Positions 41,330 through 48,694 of a DNA stretch of 48,694 nt are shown here, piece after piece; the stretch's first letter is position 1, and each line of letters begins with the position of its first letter. The stretch covers positions 1-48,694 of the forward strand of contig NDWX01000013.1 in assembly GCA_002855745.1 (NCBI GenBank). The letters are read 5' to 3'. A program made the translations under genes and the position numbers. This DNA is from Thermofilum sp. NZ13 (GTDB taxonomy: Archaea; Thermoproteota; Thermoprotei; Thermofilales; Thermofilaceae). The notes beneath the pieces are model-generated. The model did no database searches. It had not been told where the DNA came from and saw only the letters and a list, made by a program, of their open reading frames with translations.

Positions 41330-43933
41330 ATGAGCTTTGGGGAGCTTGAGAGAATCGCTGACAGGATTGAGGCATACCTCAGCAAGGCCCAAATGAAACT
41401 ATACCAAGAGATAGGGAGACTCTCGACAACCGGAGAAGAGAAGCTCGTAGAAAGGCTTCACAGAATTTCAGCTGAAATATGGAGTTCCTTACGTGAGGTT
41501 AGAGAGAAGAAACCGGTCATAGAGAAGTTTGTAAACCTCGTTAAAAGGACTAGGAGCATGCCTGAGGACATCATCAACCTATTATCGCTTACCGAGCTAC
41601 CAGTCACGCAGGGCGGGGGCAGAGTCGTAGTCGAGGGTATCGTGGGCTACAGGGGGTTAGGCATAGAGACTATAGACCACCACCTGAGCAAGGTTAGCTA
41701 CGAAAACGTCGAAGAGCCTCGAGGAGAAGGCGCGCCGACGAACGTCTCAATAACGAGCCTGATGTATAGGGTTCCGCCCTTCGAGCTAAGTAAGTGTGAA
41801 TATGAAAGAGAGAAGGACGAAGAAGTGACAAGGATTCTAGGCGCGAGACACGTATGGTTAGTAAAGCCTAAAGGAGTTACCGATAATTCATGGAGAAATG
41901 TTCTCACTAAGACTCTGGGCCGTGGGAATAAGGACGTAATCATAGGGAAGTACGACCCGATCGGTAGGATACTGCAGCTAAACACACTAAAACTTGTCGA
42001 TGTAACGCGGAGGTCTCTGGAGCTAGAGATAGTGGACACCAGCGGAAGGGACAGGTACGTATTTTTCCTCAAGCTGGGCAGCTCTGGGCTGGAGGAGCAA
42101 CTGAAAGGCGTGATGAGTAAGGAGAGAGTCTTAGAGGTCTTAAGGGAGAGGGAGAGGCAGGCGCCCGTGGAGCTTGGTCCCAGAGGATCCTGGCGTATAA
42201 GGCTCGACTACGTCTACTTCTGCTATAAAGGGCTGGCTATGTCAACCGATCCCTACGACCTCGAGTGTCCGTATAGAAACTGTCCTCTGAGAATAGGCAG
42301 TATGTGTGATGGAGAGAGGTTCTGGAGTGCGAAGTACTTTAGAAGGAAGCCCTATCCGAAGGTATACCCCCTAAGAAGCGTAGACCCGGGCCTCGGCGGC
42401 ATACCTTCTTATAGAGAAGCGCTTCCAACCGGTCTAATAACCTTTAGCGCTTACGATAAGCGCAGGATAGAGTCCGTGTGGTACGGAGTAGAGATGGGAA
42501 CTTGGTTCATTAGGGCTAGGCCTACCATCAGGATATACTTCGACGATAGCTCCAAGATAGGGTACTCGATACCGACGTCGCTACTGGAGTTCTCTTTCAT
42601 AATGGAGTGGCTCGACAATGAAATAAAGACTATACTCCTTGAGAATGACGAGATAAGAAGGAGCATAGCTCTTAAATACGTCCTCTTAAAGAGCCTGGGG
42701 AGAAGGCTTGACTATGATAGACTCGCTAGAGCGTTAACCAACATAATGTCGGAGAGGGGTGAGGAGGCCGAGGAATTTGCCAAGTACTACAAGAGGAAGG
42801 AGATAGACGATGACATTCTTAGCTTCGCCCGGAGACTACTGTTACACTCGCTAACTCACATGCTGACGCAGTACATTCTCTATTGGCTGGTCGGAGTAGA
42901 CTACAACTTTATACTCACAAGATATTACTACAAGAACAGTGCGAAGATCTTCTTGGTGGAGAACGCTAAGAACGGCCGGCTTGGGATAGTGGATACGGTT
43001 GTTAAACATGTTAAAAGAAAGGGTTTGCCTGCTTTCCTGTTAGAGTTCACTGGGTGGCTTGATGTCTTCTTAGACATGCACGACAAAGACTTCGACAAGA
43101 TATCAGCTGAGCGTAAGAGCGAAGCTACTAGGCTGATAGCAACGACTATTAGAAGGCTCAAAGTTGAGGATCCGGGGAAAGCAGACAGGCTGATCAAGGT
43201 AGATGATATAGTTCGTAGCTTCAGAGACGAGCTGGAGAACGCAGGGTTAGAGCTTGACATAGCCCTGGCCAGAATCGTGTTATTGGCGAGCAATAAGGTT
43301 AGAGAAGACTTAATCCAAGATATTGAGGACTACTTCGACGACGTGCTTGAGAAGAACGGCTTCCGTCTCTGCTGGGACGGTTGCAATGCCTGCGTTAGAC
43401 TCGAGAAACACTGCAACGAGGGAATATACCAGGTGCTTACAACTAGCAAAATGCTTCTCCAAGAGTTTACTAAGCACCTCCGAAGCATTCTATCTAAGGG
43501 AATTAACGATACCTCTAGGAGCGTTGGGAGAATCCTCGAGCCTCTCCTCATGGGGGCTAGGAGCTCTCTTGATATCTCGAGCCCCTTCATCTCTCCGAGA
43601 TACGCTAGGATGCTCATAGAGAAGTCGAAAGAAGGGGTTAAGGTAAGAGTTTTGACGTCCGCGCCCCCCGAAGGCGAGCTAGAGCACCATCTTGAAGCGC
43701 TAGAGATTCTTAAGCTGAGCACTAGCGACTCTCTAGAGGTGAGGATCGTTGAGAGCCTACACGCTAAGATTTACATCATTGACAAGAAGATAGCGGTGAC
43801 AGGTTCCGCAAACCTAACGGAGAGCGGACTCTTTAGGAACCTAGAGCATATCGAGGTTAAGATGGAGCCGAAGACGGTGGAGGAGAACGTGAAGATGTTC
43901 GAGAATCTATGGGCTAACGCTAACCCTATTTAA
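41330..43933 (+). CDS. DUF1998-like protein fused to a phospholipase-D domain (DrmB-DrmC fusion)
   Basis: 867 aa. The N-terminal 130 residues are helical. A first cysteine group, ECPYRNCPLRIGSMC, is near residue 310. The DUF1998-like part has RRLLLHSLTHML (near 505), AKIFLVENAKNGRLGIVDT, and the closing zinc-type motif LCWDGCNACVRLEKHC (about 680-696). The last 150 residues are a PLD domain: SSLDISSPFISPRYARMLIE, then a single HKD motif SLHAKIYIIDKKIAVTGSAN (His near 811). DISARM uses DUF1998 (DrmB) and PLD (DrmC) as separate proteins; here they are one chain. GGGGTGAT just before ATG 41330 is a good ribosome site; a GTG at 41309 would overlap the previous gene. It overlaps the convergent methyltransferase gene by 4 bp. 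Confidence 0.82.
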   Translation: MSFGELERIADRIEAYLSKAQMKLYQEIGRLSTTGEEKLVERLHRISAEIWSSLREVREKKPVIEKFVNLVKRTRSMPEDIINLLSLTELPVTQGGGRVVVEGIVGYRGLGIETIDHHLSKVSYENVEEPRGEGAPTNVSITSLMYRVPPFELSKCEYEREKDEEVTRILGARHVWLVKPKGVTDNSWRNVLTKTLGRGNKDVIIGKYDPIGRILQLNTLKLVDVTRRSLELEIVDTSGRDRYVFFLKLGSSGLEEQLKGVMSKERVLEVLRERERQAPVELGPRGSWRIRLDYVYFCYKGLAMSTDPYDLECPYRNCPLRIGSMCDGERFWSAKYFRRKPYPKVYPLRSVDPGLGGIPSYREALPTGLITFSAYDKRRIESVWYGVEMGTWFIRARPTIRIYFDDSSKIGYSIPTSLLEFSFIMEWLDNEIKTILLENDEIRRSIALKYVLLKSLGRRLDYDRLARALTNIMSERGEEAEEFAKYYKRKEIDDDILSFARRLLLHSLTHMLTQYILYWLVGVDYNFILTRYYYKNSAKIFLVENAKNGRLGIVDTVVKHVKRKGLPAFLLEFTGWLDVFLDMHDKDFDKISAERKSEATRLIATTIRRLKVEDPGKADRLIKVDDIVRSFRDELENAGLELDIALARIVLLASNKVREDLIQDIEDYFDDVLEKNGFRLCWDGCNACVRLEKHCNEGIYQVLTTSKMLLQEFTKHLRSILSKGINDTSRSVGRILEPLLMGARSSLDISSPFISPRYARMLIEKSKEGVKVRVLTSAPPEGELEHHLEALEILKLSTSDSLEVRIVESLHAKIYIIDKKIAVTGSANLTESGLFRNLEHIEVKMEPKTVEENVKMFENLWANANPI

Positions 43934-45402
43934 ATTCTCTCTAGCCTTATCAGGTAGAGGAACTTATCCTTCCCGTGTACCCCCTGCGCCGACGACCTGA
44001 GCTTAGGGAAGTACTTCTCAATTTCTATCTTAAAGGATCCGTCAATCTCTTTCCGGAGTATGTCGACGGTCCTGCTAAACGTCCTAGAGCTTCTGTTGTG
44101 TAGGATCAGTACGATCCTACCCCCTTTTCTAACCAGCTTCTTTGACTTATTGACTAGTAGAACTATGCTGGACAGGTAGTCAGAGAGCTTCCTCCCGACA
44201 ACTCTGTTGATGTCTATTTCATGGCGCCAAAAGGAGTAATCGCTGAACCTGGTATCTCTGTACCTGCCTTCCAGCCACTTCTGCCATAGGTAGAGTAGCT
44301 CGTAATAGTGGATTTCATCATAATGTGGCGGATCCATTACGATAACATCTGCCCTGGTTTTCGATTCCAGTAAGTCGCGTGCATCGCATCTGAGGATTAG
44401 GACTCTCCTCTTCATCTTAAGCGGAAGCTTCGGCAGGCTGTTGTAGTCAAAGTGGGCACTCACGTCGTAGTCCTCAGCGACCCTAGCCCAGTTATTCTTG
44501 AAGTTGCGGACCAGGATTAACCTGCGTAGGAAGCTCTTGCAGAAGTTCCTCTCCTCCCTTATATACGGAATCCAGTACCTCGGCAACTTCCACGAAGGAC
44601 CGCTAGAATCTGTGTGTGGAATCATCTTTGTAGCTTGCGGAAGAGCCGCTATGAAGGCTAGTTTGAGAAGATCCCCTTGGTCTTCATCCTCCGCCCAGAA
44701 ATCTTCTATTACCTCATACAGTTTTGAAGCAACGTATAGATTCCTCTTAGTGAAGAGGTCCTCAAGCTTAGGCGCCAGAATTCCGGGATGCTCTCTGAAT
44801 TCCCTCCCGAGTTCATCGTACTTAAATTCTCCCTCCGGATGCCACGATGTTATAGTGAAGGTTTTTTCACTCTCCTGGTAGTCTTCAATCAGTCTCTGCT
44901 CCTCTATAAGCCCTTCCTCGAGGAAGAGCGATACCACCTTATCTCTCTTATCTGCAGATAAAGCGGGTTGAAATAATGCACCACAACTCTCACACTTCAG
45001 TTTTTTATTATATCTCGCTCGGCGGGGGTCAACCCAGCTACCGCATTGAGGACATTGAAACTCCGTTACCCACACTGCATACTTGAGAACCTTTCTTTGA
45101 CCATTGGTCGATAGTGTATAAGCTTCCCTCTCTAGCTCTATGCAAAGCTCTTGGATCTCCCTTAGAGTTTTCTCTTTGAGTGTGTGTTTATTTAGAAGAG
45201 TCCAAGAGATGAAAACAGCGACCGGATTTATGTCGGCTAATACCGCGGAACTTCCTACTTTTACAGCCGCCTCTCCTACAGTGCCAGAACCCGCGAATGG
45301 GTCAAGGATAAGCTTAGCACCTTTTACTTCTCTTAGGTAAATCCCCACGGGTTTTCTAGCCCAGAACTTTATGACCTGATGGACGGATGGCATTGTCTGC
45401 AT
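43930..45402 (-). CDS. DNA methyltransferase with zinc ribbon (COG1743 / DUF1156-like)
   Basis: 490 aa. It starts PSVHQVIKFWARKPVGIYLR, the beginning usual in DUF1156-type methyltransferases, and has SAM motif LILDPFAGSGTVGEAA (D34), ADINPVAVFISWTLL, a zinc ribbon QCPQCGSW and CESCG (about 116-140), and catalytic motif VIVMDPPHYDEIHYYELLYL (near 357, DPPH in place of DPPY). The order of motifs (SAM site first) and the DPP-H/Y suggest an amino-methyltransferase acting on N6-adenine or N4-cytosine. It is the second methyltransferase of the cluster. Its 3' end overlaps the DUF1998-PLD gene by 4 bp. COG1743 enzymes also occur in DISARM-like and other helicase-associated defence loci. Confidence 0.83.
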   Translation of the reverse strand: MQTMPSVHQVIKFWARKPVGIYLREVKGAKLILDPFAGSGTVGEAAVKVGSSAVLADINPVAVFISWTLLNKHTLKEKTLREIQELCIELEREAYTLSTNGQRKVLKYAVWVTEFQCPQCGSWVDPRRARYNKKLKCESCGALFQPALSADKRDKVVSLFLEEGLIEEQRLIEDYQESEKTFTITSWHPEGEFKYDELGREFREHPGILAPKLEDLFTKRNLYVASKLYEVIEDFWAEDEDQGDLLKLAFIAALPQATKMIPHTDSSGPSWKLPRYWIPYIREERNFCKSFLRRLILVRNFKNNWARVAEDYDVSAHFDYNSLPKLPLKMKRRVLILRCDARDLLESKTRADVIVMDPPHYDEIHYYELLYLWQKWLEGRYRDTRFSDYSFWRHEIDINRVVGRKLSDYLSSIVLLVNKSKKLVRKGGRIVLILHNRSSRTFSRTVDILRKEIDGSFKIEIEKYFPKLRSSAQGVHGKDKFLYLIRLERI

Positions 45403-45915
45403 TCATTTCTTTGAGAGTCTACTGGGAACTTATACTTTACTTTATTGAGGTAGAATCTCAAGAGGTTATCGGTTATCCATTTTACAGCAGAAGGCTCAGA
45501 ACATTGTTAAGGTTGTGGGCAACCTGTTATCTCGAAACGGAGGAAAGAAAAGCTCAGAGCCTAAGGTATGGCTCGGTATTCTAGAATTTTTCCAGGTGCA
45601 TTAGCGGTGCATTTAGGCTCGCCTCGGAGCATACCGGCTGGAAGCCTACAACTGTCTCCTCTAAATCCTCGAGTTGAACCCTTGGGTAGAAAACGGGAGT
45701 TCAGCATACGCTATACTAATCGGGCCTGAAAGCACACCTATGGTTTTATTGCTTAAGCTATCTTTTATAAGTATATAAGAAGAGTACTAGACAACCTGAG
45801 AAGGCAGTGCTTGAGGGTGATTGAGAAGAGCAAGAGGTGGTCGAGGTAGGCACTTAAGGCTGAGGCCTCTGGCAACCTTATAAGTCTGCGGCTAGGTGTG
45901 TGTAGTGAGCCGGAT
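45403..45915. other. Gene-free stretch after the defence cluster, with a TATA box at its right end
   Basis: About 510 bp. 45403-45560 is AT-rich and should hold the promoter of the minus-strand methyltransferase gene. 45570-45860 shows no convincing gene or RNA. CTTATAAG at 45877-45884, followed by TCTGCG, is a TATA box for the gene at 45916; almost the same sequence is found before the gene at 46733. Confidence 0.45.
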
Positions 45916-46197
45916 ATGCTGAGGGTGAGGTGGTTCCCCGATCCCGGCGTTAGGCTGGGCGGGGAGGTGAGGAGGGCTGTCGAGAGGCAGGTCCGGGGGC
46001 TCGACCCCGGGAGGCTGAGGGCACTGCAAGAGTACGAGGAGGCCGGAGACGCAATAGTGCTGCCGGAGCCGGACCCATACGAGGGCCTCGTGGTCAAGGT
46101 GGTGAGGCACCGGGGCAGGCTACTCGTAGCAGCGGCCCTCTGGGAGCACGGAGGCCTCGTCGAGGAGTGCTACGTCGCCGAGCTGGTCGAGGAGTAG
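45916..46197 (+). CDS. Hypothetical protein
   Basis: 93 aa from ATG 45916 (MLRVRWFPDPGVRLGGEVRR), placed about 35 bp after a TATA box, as in leaderless archaeal genes. GC-rich codon use. The N-terminal half is helical and charged (RAVERQVRGLDPGRLRALQE); the second half is beta-rich (EGLVVKVVRHRGRLLVAAAL). No family recognised. A GTG at 45898 would add six residues but lies too near the TATA box. Confidence 0.6.
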   Translation: MLRVRWFPDPGVRLGGEVRRAVERQVRGLDPGRLRALQEYEEAGDAIVLPEPDPYEGLVVKVVRHRGRLLVAAALWEHGGLVEECYVAELVEE

Positions 46198-46300
46198 GTC
46201 GGCTGCTAGAGCGGAGCAAAAGGCGCCCCGCTGGGGCCACCGCTTCGAGAGCTGGGCTATTGAGCCGCGGAGAGCCGGTAGCGTGGCCTACGCTGCTAGT

Positions 46301-46627
46301 CTACCTCGCGAGCCTGCCCTCCCTCTCGGCCCTGTAGTACTCCATCAGTGCCCGGCCAGGGTCTTCGGCGTGCACGACCTTCACGCTGCACTCCCCGCCA
46401 CCGGCGAGCCCCACCAGGTACTCCACCACCGCCGTCATCGACGACGGGTCGAGGAAGGCGCCCAGCAGCCTCACGCCCCTCACCTCCCCGAGCTCCCTCT
46501 CCACATCACTTTTCACCAGCTCGAAGAGAGCCAGCCTGTCCCTTTCCCACGCTTCAAGCACCTCACCCAGGCTTAGCCTTAGCGGTTTGAAGACGTCGCC
46601 CACGTACAGGAAAGCGCGGCCAGGCAC
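46301..46627 (-). CDS. Hypothetical protein
   Basis: 108 aa from GTG 46627 (the encoded protein continues PGRAFLYVGDVFKPLRLSLG). A TTTTAAGTACC TATA-like sequence lies about 25 bp upstream on the minus strand. Alternating helix and strand (LLGAFLDPSSMTAVVEYLVG, ECSVKVVHAEDPGRALMEYY) suggests a small soluble alpha-beta protein. No family recognised; it lies alone between two plus-strand genes. Confidence 0.55.
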   Translation of the reverse strand: MPGRAFLYVGDVFKPLRLSLGEVLEAWERDRLALFELVKSDVERELGEVRGVRLLGAFLDPSSMTAVVEYLVGLAGGGECSVKVVHAEDPGRALMEYYRAEREGRLAR

Positions 46628-46690
46628 GGGAAAGTCACACGGAACTGGTACTTAAAACTGACCTAGCCGCGGAGCGCCTCGCCGCTAGGT

Positions 46691-46702
46691 TTATAAGTCT
46701 GC
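46691..46702 (+). promoter_or_regulatory. TATA box before the 46733 gene, sharing sequence with 45879-45890
   Basis: TTATAAGTCTGC occurs here and, in identical form, at 45879-45890 before the gene at 45916. In both cases a start codon follows 25-32 bp after the motif. The shared bases after the TATA (GTCTGC) may be chance or part of a common control. Confidence 0.5.
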
Positions 46703-46732
46703 CTCCCCTAGGATCTGCTCGGAGCTGTCTCC

Positions 46733-48076
46733 ATGGAGAGCGCGGGCAAGCCTCAGCGGGAGGCAGAGTTCCAGCCGCTCCCGGAGCCCCGCTTCCCGTG
46801 GGGGCGTGTGCTCCTCGTCGCCGCCTTATACTTCGCCTCTACGGCTGCATTCCCCCTCCTTTTCACACCGCAGGATCCTAGTGAAGCTACTTACTGGAAA
46901 TTAATCGGTTGGGGGAGTCTAGCACTAAGCTTAGGCACACTCCACCTATACCCTATTTCACGGAGATTCCTCGAATACTCGTCGAGGTTTAAGGCGCACT
47001 CCAAGAGCCGAACTGACCTCGTCGGTAGTGTTATTATCGGTCTGTTTCTTACAGGTCTCGTCTTCTACATAAGAACTATACCCCCGGGGAGCCCACTCGC
47101 GTCTTATCTATATCTTCTTGCTTGTTTTCTAGTTCTTATTGGATTCGTGCAGCTCCCGTATTCCTTGATCGAGTCCCCGAGCACTCGCTGGGCTTCATTC
47201 GAGCTCTTGGAAAAGGAGTTGAACATGAGATTTTCCTTGACGGCCTCGGTTTGGGGCCTCGTCACAGCACTCATCCTCGTTCTCATCCCCCCACTACTCG
47301 CTCTGTTCGTAATTCTGCTTATGGTCTCCGTAACGATAGTACTATTTATTGTAACTCCGAGCTCTTCAATCGAGCTTAAGTACCTGCTCTTACTCGTAAT
47401 CATACTAGCTGTACCTGTAGGATTGTATCTATTGTATCTGAAGTTTACTGTGAATATAAGCCCCCGCCCTCCCACGGAACTATACCTTATCGATTTCCTA
47501 AAAGGCATGGCATCACTCGCATCATTCGCGCTTAAATTCCCCCTTGACTGGTCTATTGACCTTCTTGCTTCACATGTACCTGCGCCCCTGCCTCCCAAGC
47601 CTTCTAAGGCACGCGTTTGCGAAGCGAGGCGGGGTGATTCCGGTGACCTGTTTCTAAGCTTCGTGCTGGAAAGAGAAGCCGAGGAGGGCGGCTGCGTTAA
47701 GGGTGAGTTCATCGCCCTCGCCGACGCGAATAGCCGGGGCGGCGGCTCCGGCGGGCTCCTGTGCGCTAGCGGGCGGGCGCGCCTGGTCAAGCGGCGCGAC
47801 GACAGCCCCTCGGGGTTCGCGGTGTACATCCCGGGCGAGCGGAGCGCGCTCCTCGACGCCTACCTGAAGCTGGGCAGCGGCCTCGCCGGCGTGAGCAGGC
47901 TCATCGTACTCCTGACGCTCCGCTACACCTTCCCGCTCAAGGGCACCTTGACCGAGACCCACGTCCTGCTTGTCGAGCCCGGGGAGGAGAGGGTGGAGGA
48001 GCTCTTCAGGTTCGCGGGCGAGCCCTCCGGGCTAAAATTGGCTATTACCCGAGCCGAGCCACAGGCTACACACTGA
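46733..48076 (+). CDS. Polytopic membrane protein with C-terminal soluble domain, hypothetical
   Basis: 447 aa. About six hydrophobic helices lie in residues 24-240 (for example VLLVAALYFASTAAFPLLF, VGSVIIGLFLTGLVFYI, ILVLIPPLLALFVILLMVSV, YLLLLVIILAVPVGLYLLYL). Residues 260-447 are soluble, with a likely beta-rich domain (SKARVCEARRGDSGDLFLSF to LLVEPGEERVEELFRF). The DNA of the membrane part is AT-richer than that of the start and of the soluble part (47690-48060), so the gene is mosaic in composition. No family recognised. Its 3' end overlaps the convergent SWIM gene by 11 bp. Confidence 0.7.
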   Translation: MESAGKPQREAEFQPLPEPRFPWGRVLLVAALYFASTAAFPLLFTPQDPSEATYWKLIGWGSLALSLGTLHLYPISRRFLEYSSRFKAHSKSRTDLVGSVIIGLFLTGLVFYIRTIPPGSPLASYLYLLACFLVLIGFVQLPYSLIESPSTRWASFELLEKELNMRFSLTASVWGLVTALILVLIPPLLALFVILLMVSVTIVLFIVTPSSSIELKYLLLLVIILAVPVGLYLLYLKFTVNISPRPPTELYLIDFLKGMASLASFALKFPLDWSIDLLASHVPAPLPPKPSKARVCEARRGDSGDLFLSFVLEREAEEGGCVKGEFIALADANSRGGGSGGLLCASGRARLVKRRDDSPSGFAVYIPGERSALLDAYLKLGSGLAGVSRLIVLLTLRYTFPLKGTLTETHVLLVEPGEERVEELFRFAGEPSGLKLAITRAEPQATH

Positions 48077-48344
48077 GCCTCAGCTGCCTCCTGTGCAGCA
48101 TCACCGTAGCTATGTGGCTGCATATTCTAGCCTTCCTGACGTAGCCGTACGCGCTGGAGAAGCAGTCGCACCTGTACTTTCCCCCGCTTATCCACACGTT
48201 GTACCAGGGGTAGGTGTCGCCCAGCTCAGCGAGCCCCTTGACGAGCCAGTGCTCATTGCCCACTCTCTCAACTTTCCCGGCGAAAGCCCTGCTATCGGAA
48301 TAAAACCATTCATGCTGTAAATCCAAAAACAACAAGAGGCGCAA
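48066..48344 (-). CDS. SWIM zinc-finger protein
   Basis: 92 aa, beginning with TTG 48344 (encoded RLLLFLDLQHEWFYSDSR follows). The SWIM motif is C-x-C-xn-C-x-H: C59-D-C61 and C75-S-H77 in KYRCDCFSSAYGYVRKARIC. SWIM fingers bind DNA or proteins and occur in archaeal mobile and recombination-related proteins. A TATA-like CTTAATAG lies directly upstream. Most of its 5' half lies inside the window-end inverted repeat, and a fragment of a close copy is at 18848-18949. It may be the cargo or accessory gene of a small mobile element. Confidence 0.72.
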   Translation of the reverse strand: MRLLLFLDLQHEWFYSDSRAFAGKVERVGNEHWLVKGLAELGDTYPWYNVWISGGKYRCDCFSSAYGYVRKARICSHIATVMLHRRQLRLSV

Positions 48345-48398
48345 AGCTATTAAGCAGGCCCCTCGACAGTCACTGTGAGGCCGCGAGCCGCAGCAGCT

Positions 48399-48492
48399 GG
48401 CCGGTGAAGGGGTGAACCGGCCGAGGGCGCCGCGGCCAACACCGTGCTTCCCCGAGAAAACTGGCGCCCGTAGCGGGGGGAAGAGGGGCGCC
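48399..48492 (-). repeat. Dispersed GC-rich repeat, copy B
   Basis: Matches 18651-18739 (copy A) over about 90 bp with a few differences. It lies just upstream of the SWIM gene start (48344) on the same strand, the same order as in copy A. Its mirror image is at 48463-48556 because of the inverted repeat. Confidence 0.7.
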
Positions 48493-48610
48493 AGTTTTCT
48501 CGGGGAAGCACGGTGTTGGCCGCGGCGCCCTCGGCCGGTTCACCCCTTCACCGGCCAGCTGCTGCGGCTCGCGGCCTCACAGTGACTGTCGAGGGGCCTG
48601 CTTAATAGCT

Positions 48611-48694
48611 TTGCGCCTCTTGTTGTTTTTGGATTTACAGCATGAATGGTTTTATTCCGATAGCAGGGCTTTCGCCGGGAAAGTTGAGAGAGTG
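48611..48694 (+). CDS. Second SWIM protein copy, partial (28 codons)
   Basis: The right arm of the inverted repeat encodes from TTG 48611 the same 28 residues as the start of the 48066-48344 gene (RLLLFLDLQHEWFYSDSR, then AFAGKVERV), and runs off the window. It exists only if the inverted repeat is real. Confidence 0.5.
   Translation, partial: MRLLLFLDLQHEWFYSDSRAFAGKVERV

Larger units (their letters stand above)
48261..48694. repeat. Perfect inverted repeat (209-bp arms, 16-bp loop) reaching the window end
   Basis: 48261-48469 is the exact reverse complement of 48486-48694, with 48470-48485 as loop. The arms include the first 84 bases of the SWIM gene, so a second, divergent copy starts in the right arm. 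The centre carries the GC-rich dispersed repeat also present at 18651-18739, in both orientations. Since the match continues to the last base, its true end is unknown. It may be real (two head-to-head elements) or a fold-back assembly artefact. Confidence 0.9.

Noticed and set aside
45387-45584. A 65-codon plus-strand frame after the methyltransferase start
   Set aside because: It overlaps the methyltransferase start on the other strand, has no ribosome site or promoter, and no protein-like pattern.
1-48694. CRISPR arrays or cas genes
   Set aside because: No regularly spaced repeats of 24-37 bp and no Cas protein motifs were seen; the repeats present are dispersed, not in arrays.
1-48694. 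Ribosomal RNA, SRP RNA or RNase P RNA genes
   Set aside because: No characteristic conserved segments were found by eye; the GC-rich region at 18 kb does not resemble them.

Overview
The window comes from a hyperthermophilic archaeon of the Thermoproteota, most probably Thermofilum or a close relative. The reasons are: archaeal ribosomal protein S15, XPD helicase, GAN (RecJ-like) nuclease, KEOPS Pcc1-like protein and AK6/Fap7 kinase; TATA-box promoters placed about 25-40 nt before start codons; frequent TTG/GTG starts; and a circularly permuted initiator tRNA-Met gene with a canonical bulge-helix-bulge splice motif. To my knowledge that tRNA arrangement was described in archaea from Thermofilum pendens.

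Layout. (1) 1-8.7 kb: a partial branched-chain amino-acid type binding protein, MoaA, then a membrane-bound uptake [NiFe] hydrogenase operon on the minus strand (Tat-exported small subunit, large subunit, Isp1 cytochrome b, Isp2 HdrD-like iron-sulphur protein). Divergent from it lie an unknown gene and the hydrogenase maturation protease. (2) 8.7-16 kb: PEP synthase, a possible small structured RNA, permuted tRNA-iMet, tRNA-Ser(GCT), a DUF711-like protein, a kinase/deoxyribosyltransferase-like fusion and a pilus-type secretion ATPase. (3) 16.1-19.6 kb: a very GC-rich foreign-looking block with a TnpB gene, palindromes, about 1 kb of structured non-coding DNA, a SWIM zinc-finger gene fragment and a broken winged-helix-like gene. 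It sits between the pilus ATPase and its divergent membrane partner (TadC-like). (4) 19.7-31.1 kb: housekeeping genes: TadC-like, Fap7, AdoMet decarboxylase, S15, GAN, Pcc1, tRNA-Arg(CCG), Lrp/AsnC, HxlB, XPD, ThiL and a radical SAM protein. (5) 31.2-45.4 kb: an accessory island. An intact copy of the winged-helix-like gene and a frameshifted EVE-domain gene precede a compact five-gene cluster that looks like a DISARM/BREX-type anti-phage system: nuclease-fused adenine methyltransferase, Lhr-like helicase, DrmA/MrfA-like helicase, a DUF1998-like protein fused to a phospholipase-D domain, and a zinc-ribbon DNA methyltransferase. (6) 45.4-48.7 kb: unknown genes, a polytopic membrane protein and a SWIM zinc-finger gene lying in a 209-bp perfect inverted repeat that runs to the last base of the window.

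How the parts work together. The hydrogenase would oxidise H2 outside the cell and pass electrons through Isp1 to Isp2 inside. The secretion ATPase and TadC-like protein are the two motor parts of one pilus or secretion machine, now separated by the mobile block. The five-gene island combines two methyltransferases (self marking), two SF2 helicases, a PD-(D/E)XK nuclease domain and a PLD domain. This is the parts list of a restriction-like defence system, but in a combination (DrmB-DrmC fusion, Lhr helicase, no PglZ, no SNF2 DrmD) that I do not recognise as a standard type. It is the best candidate for an undescribed system here.
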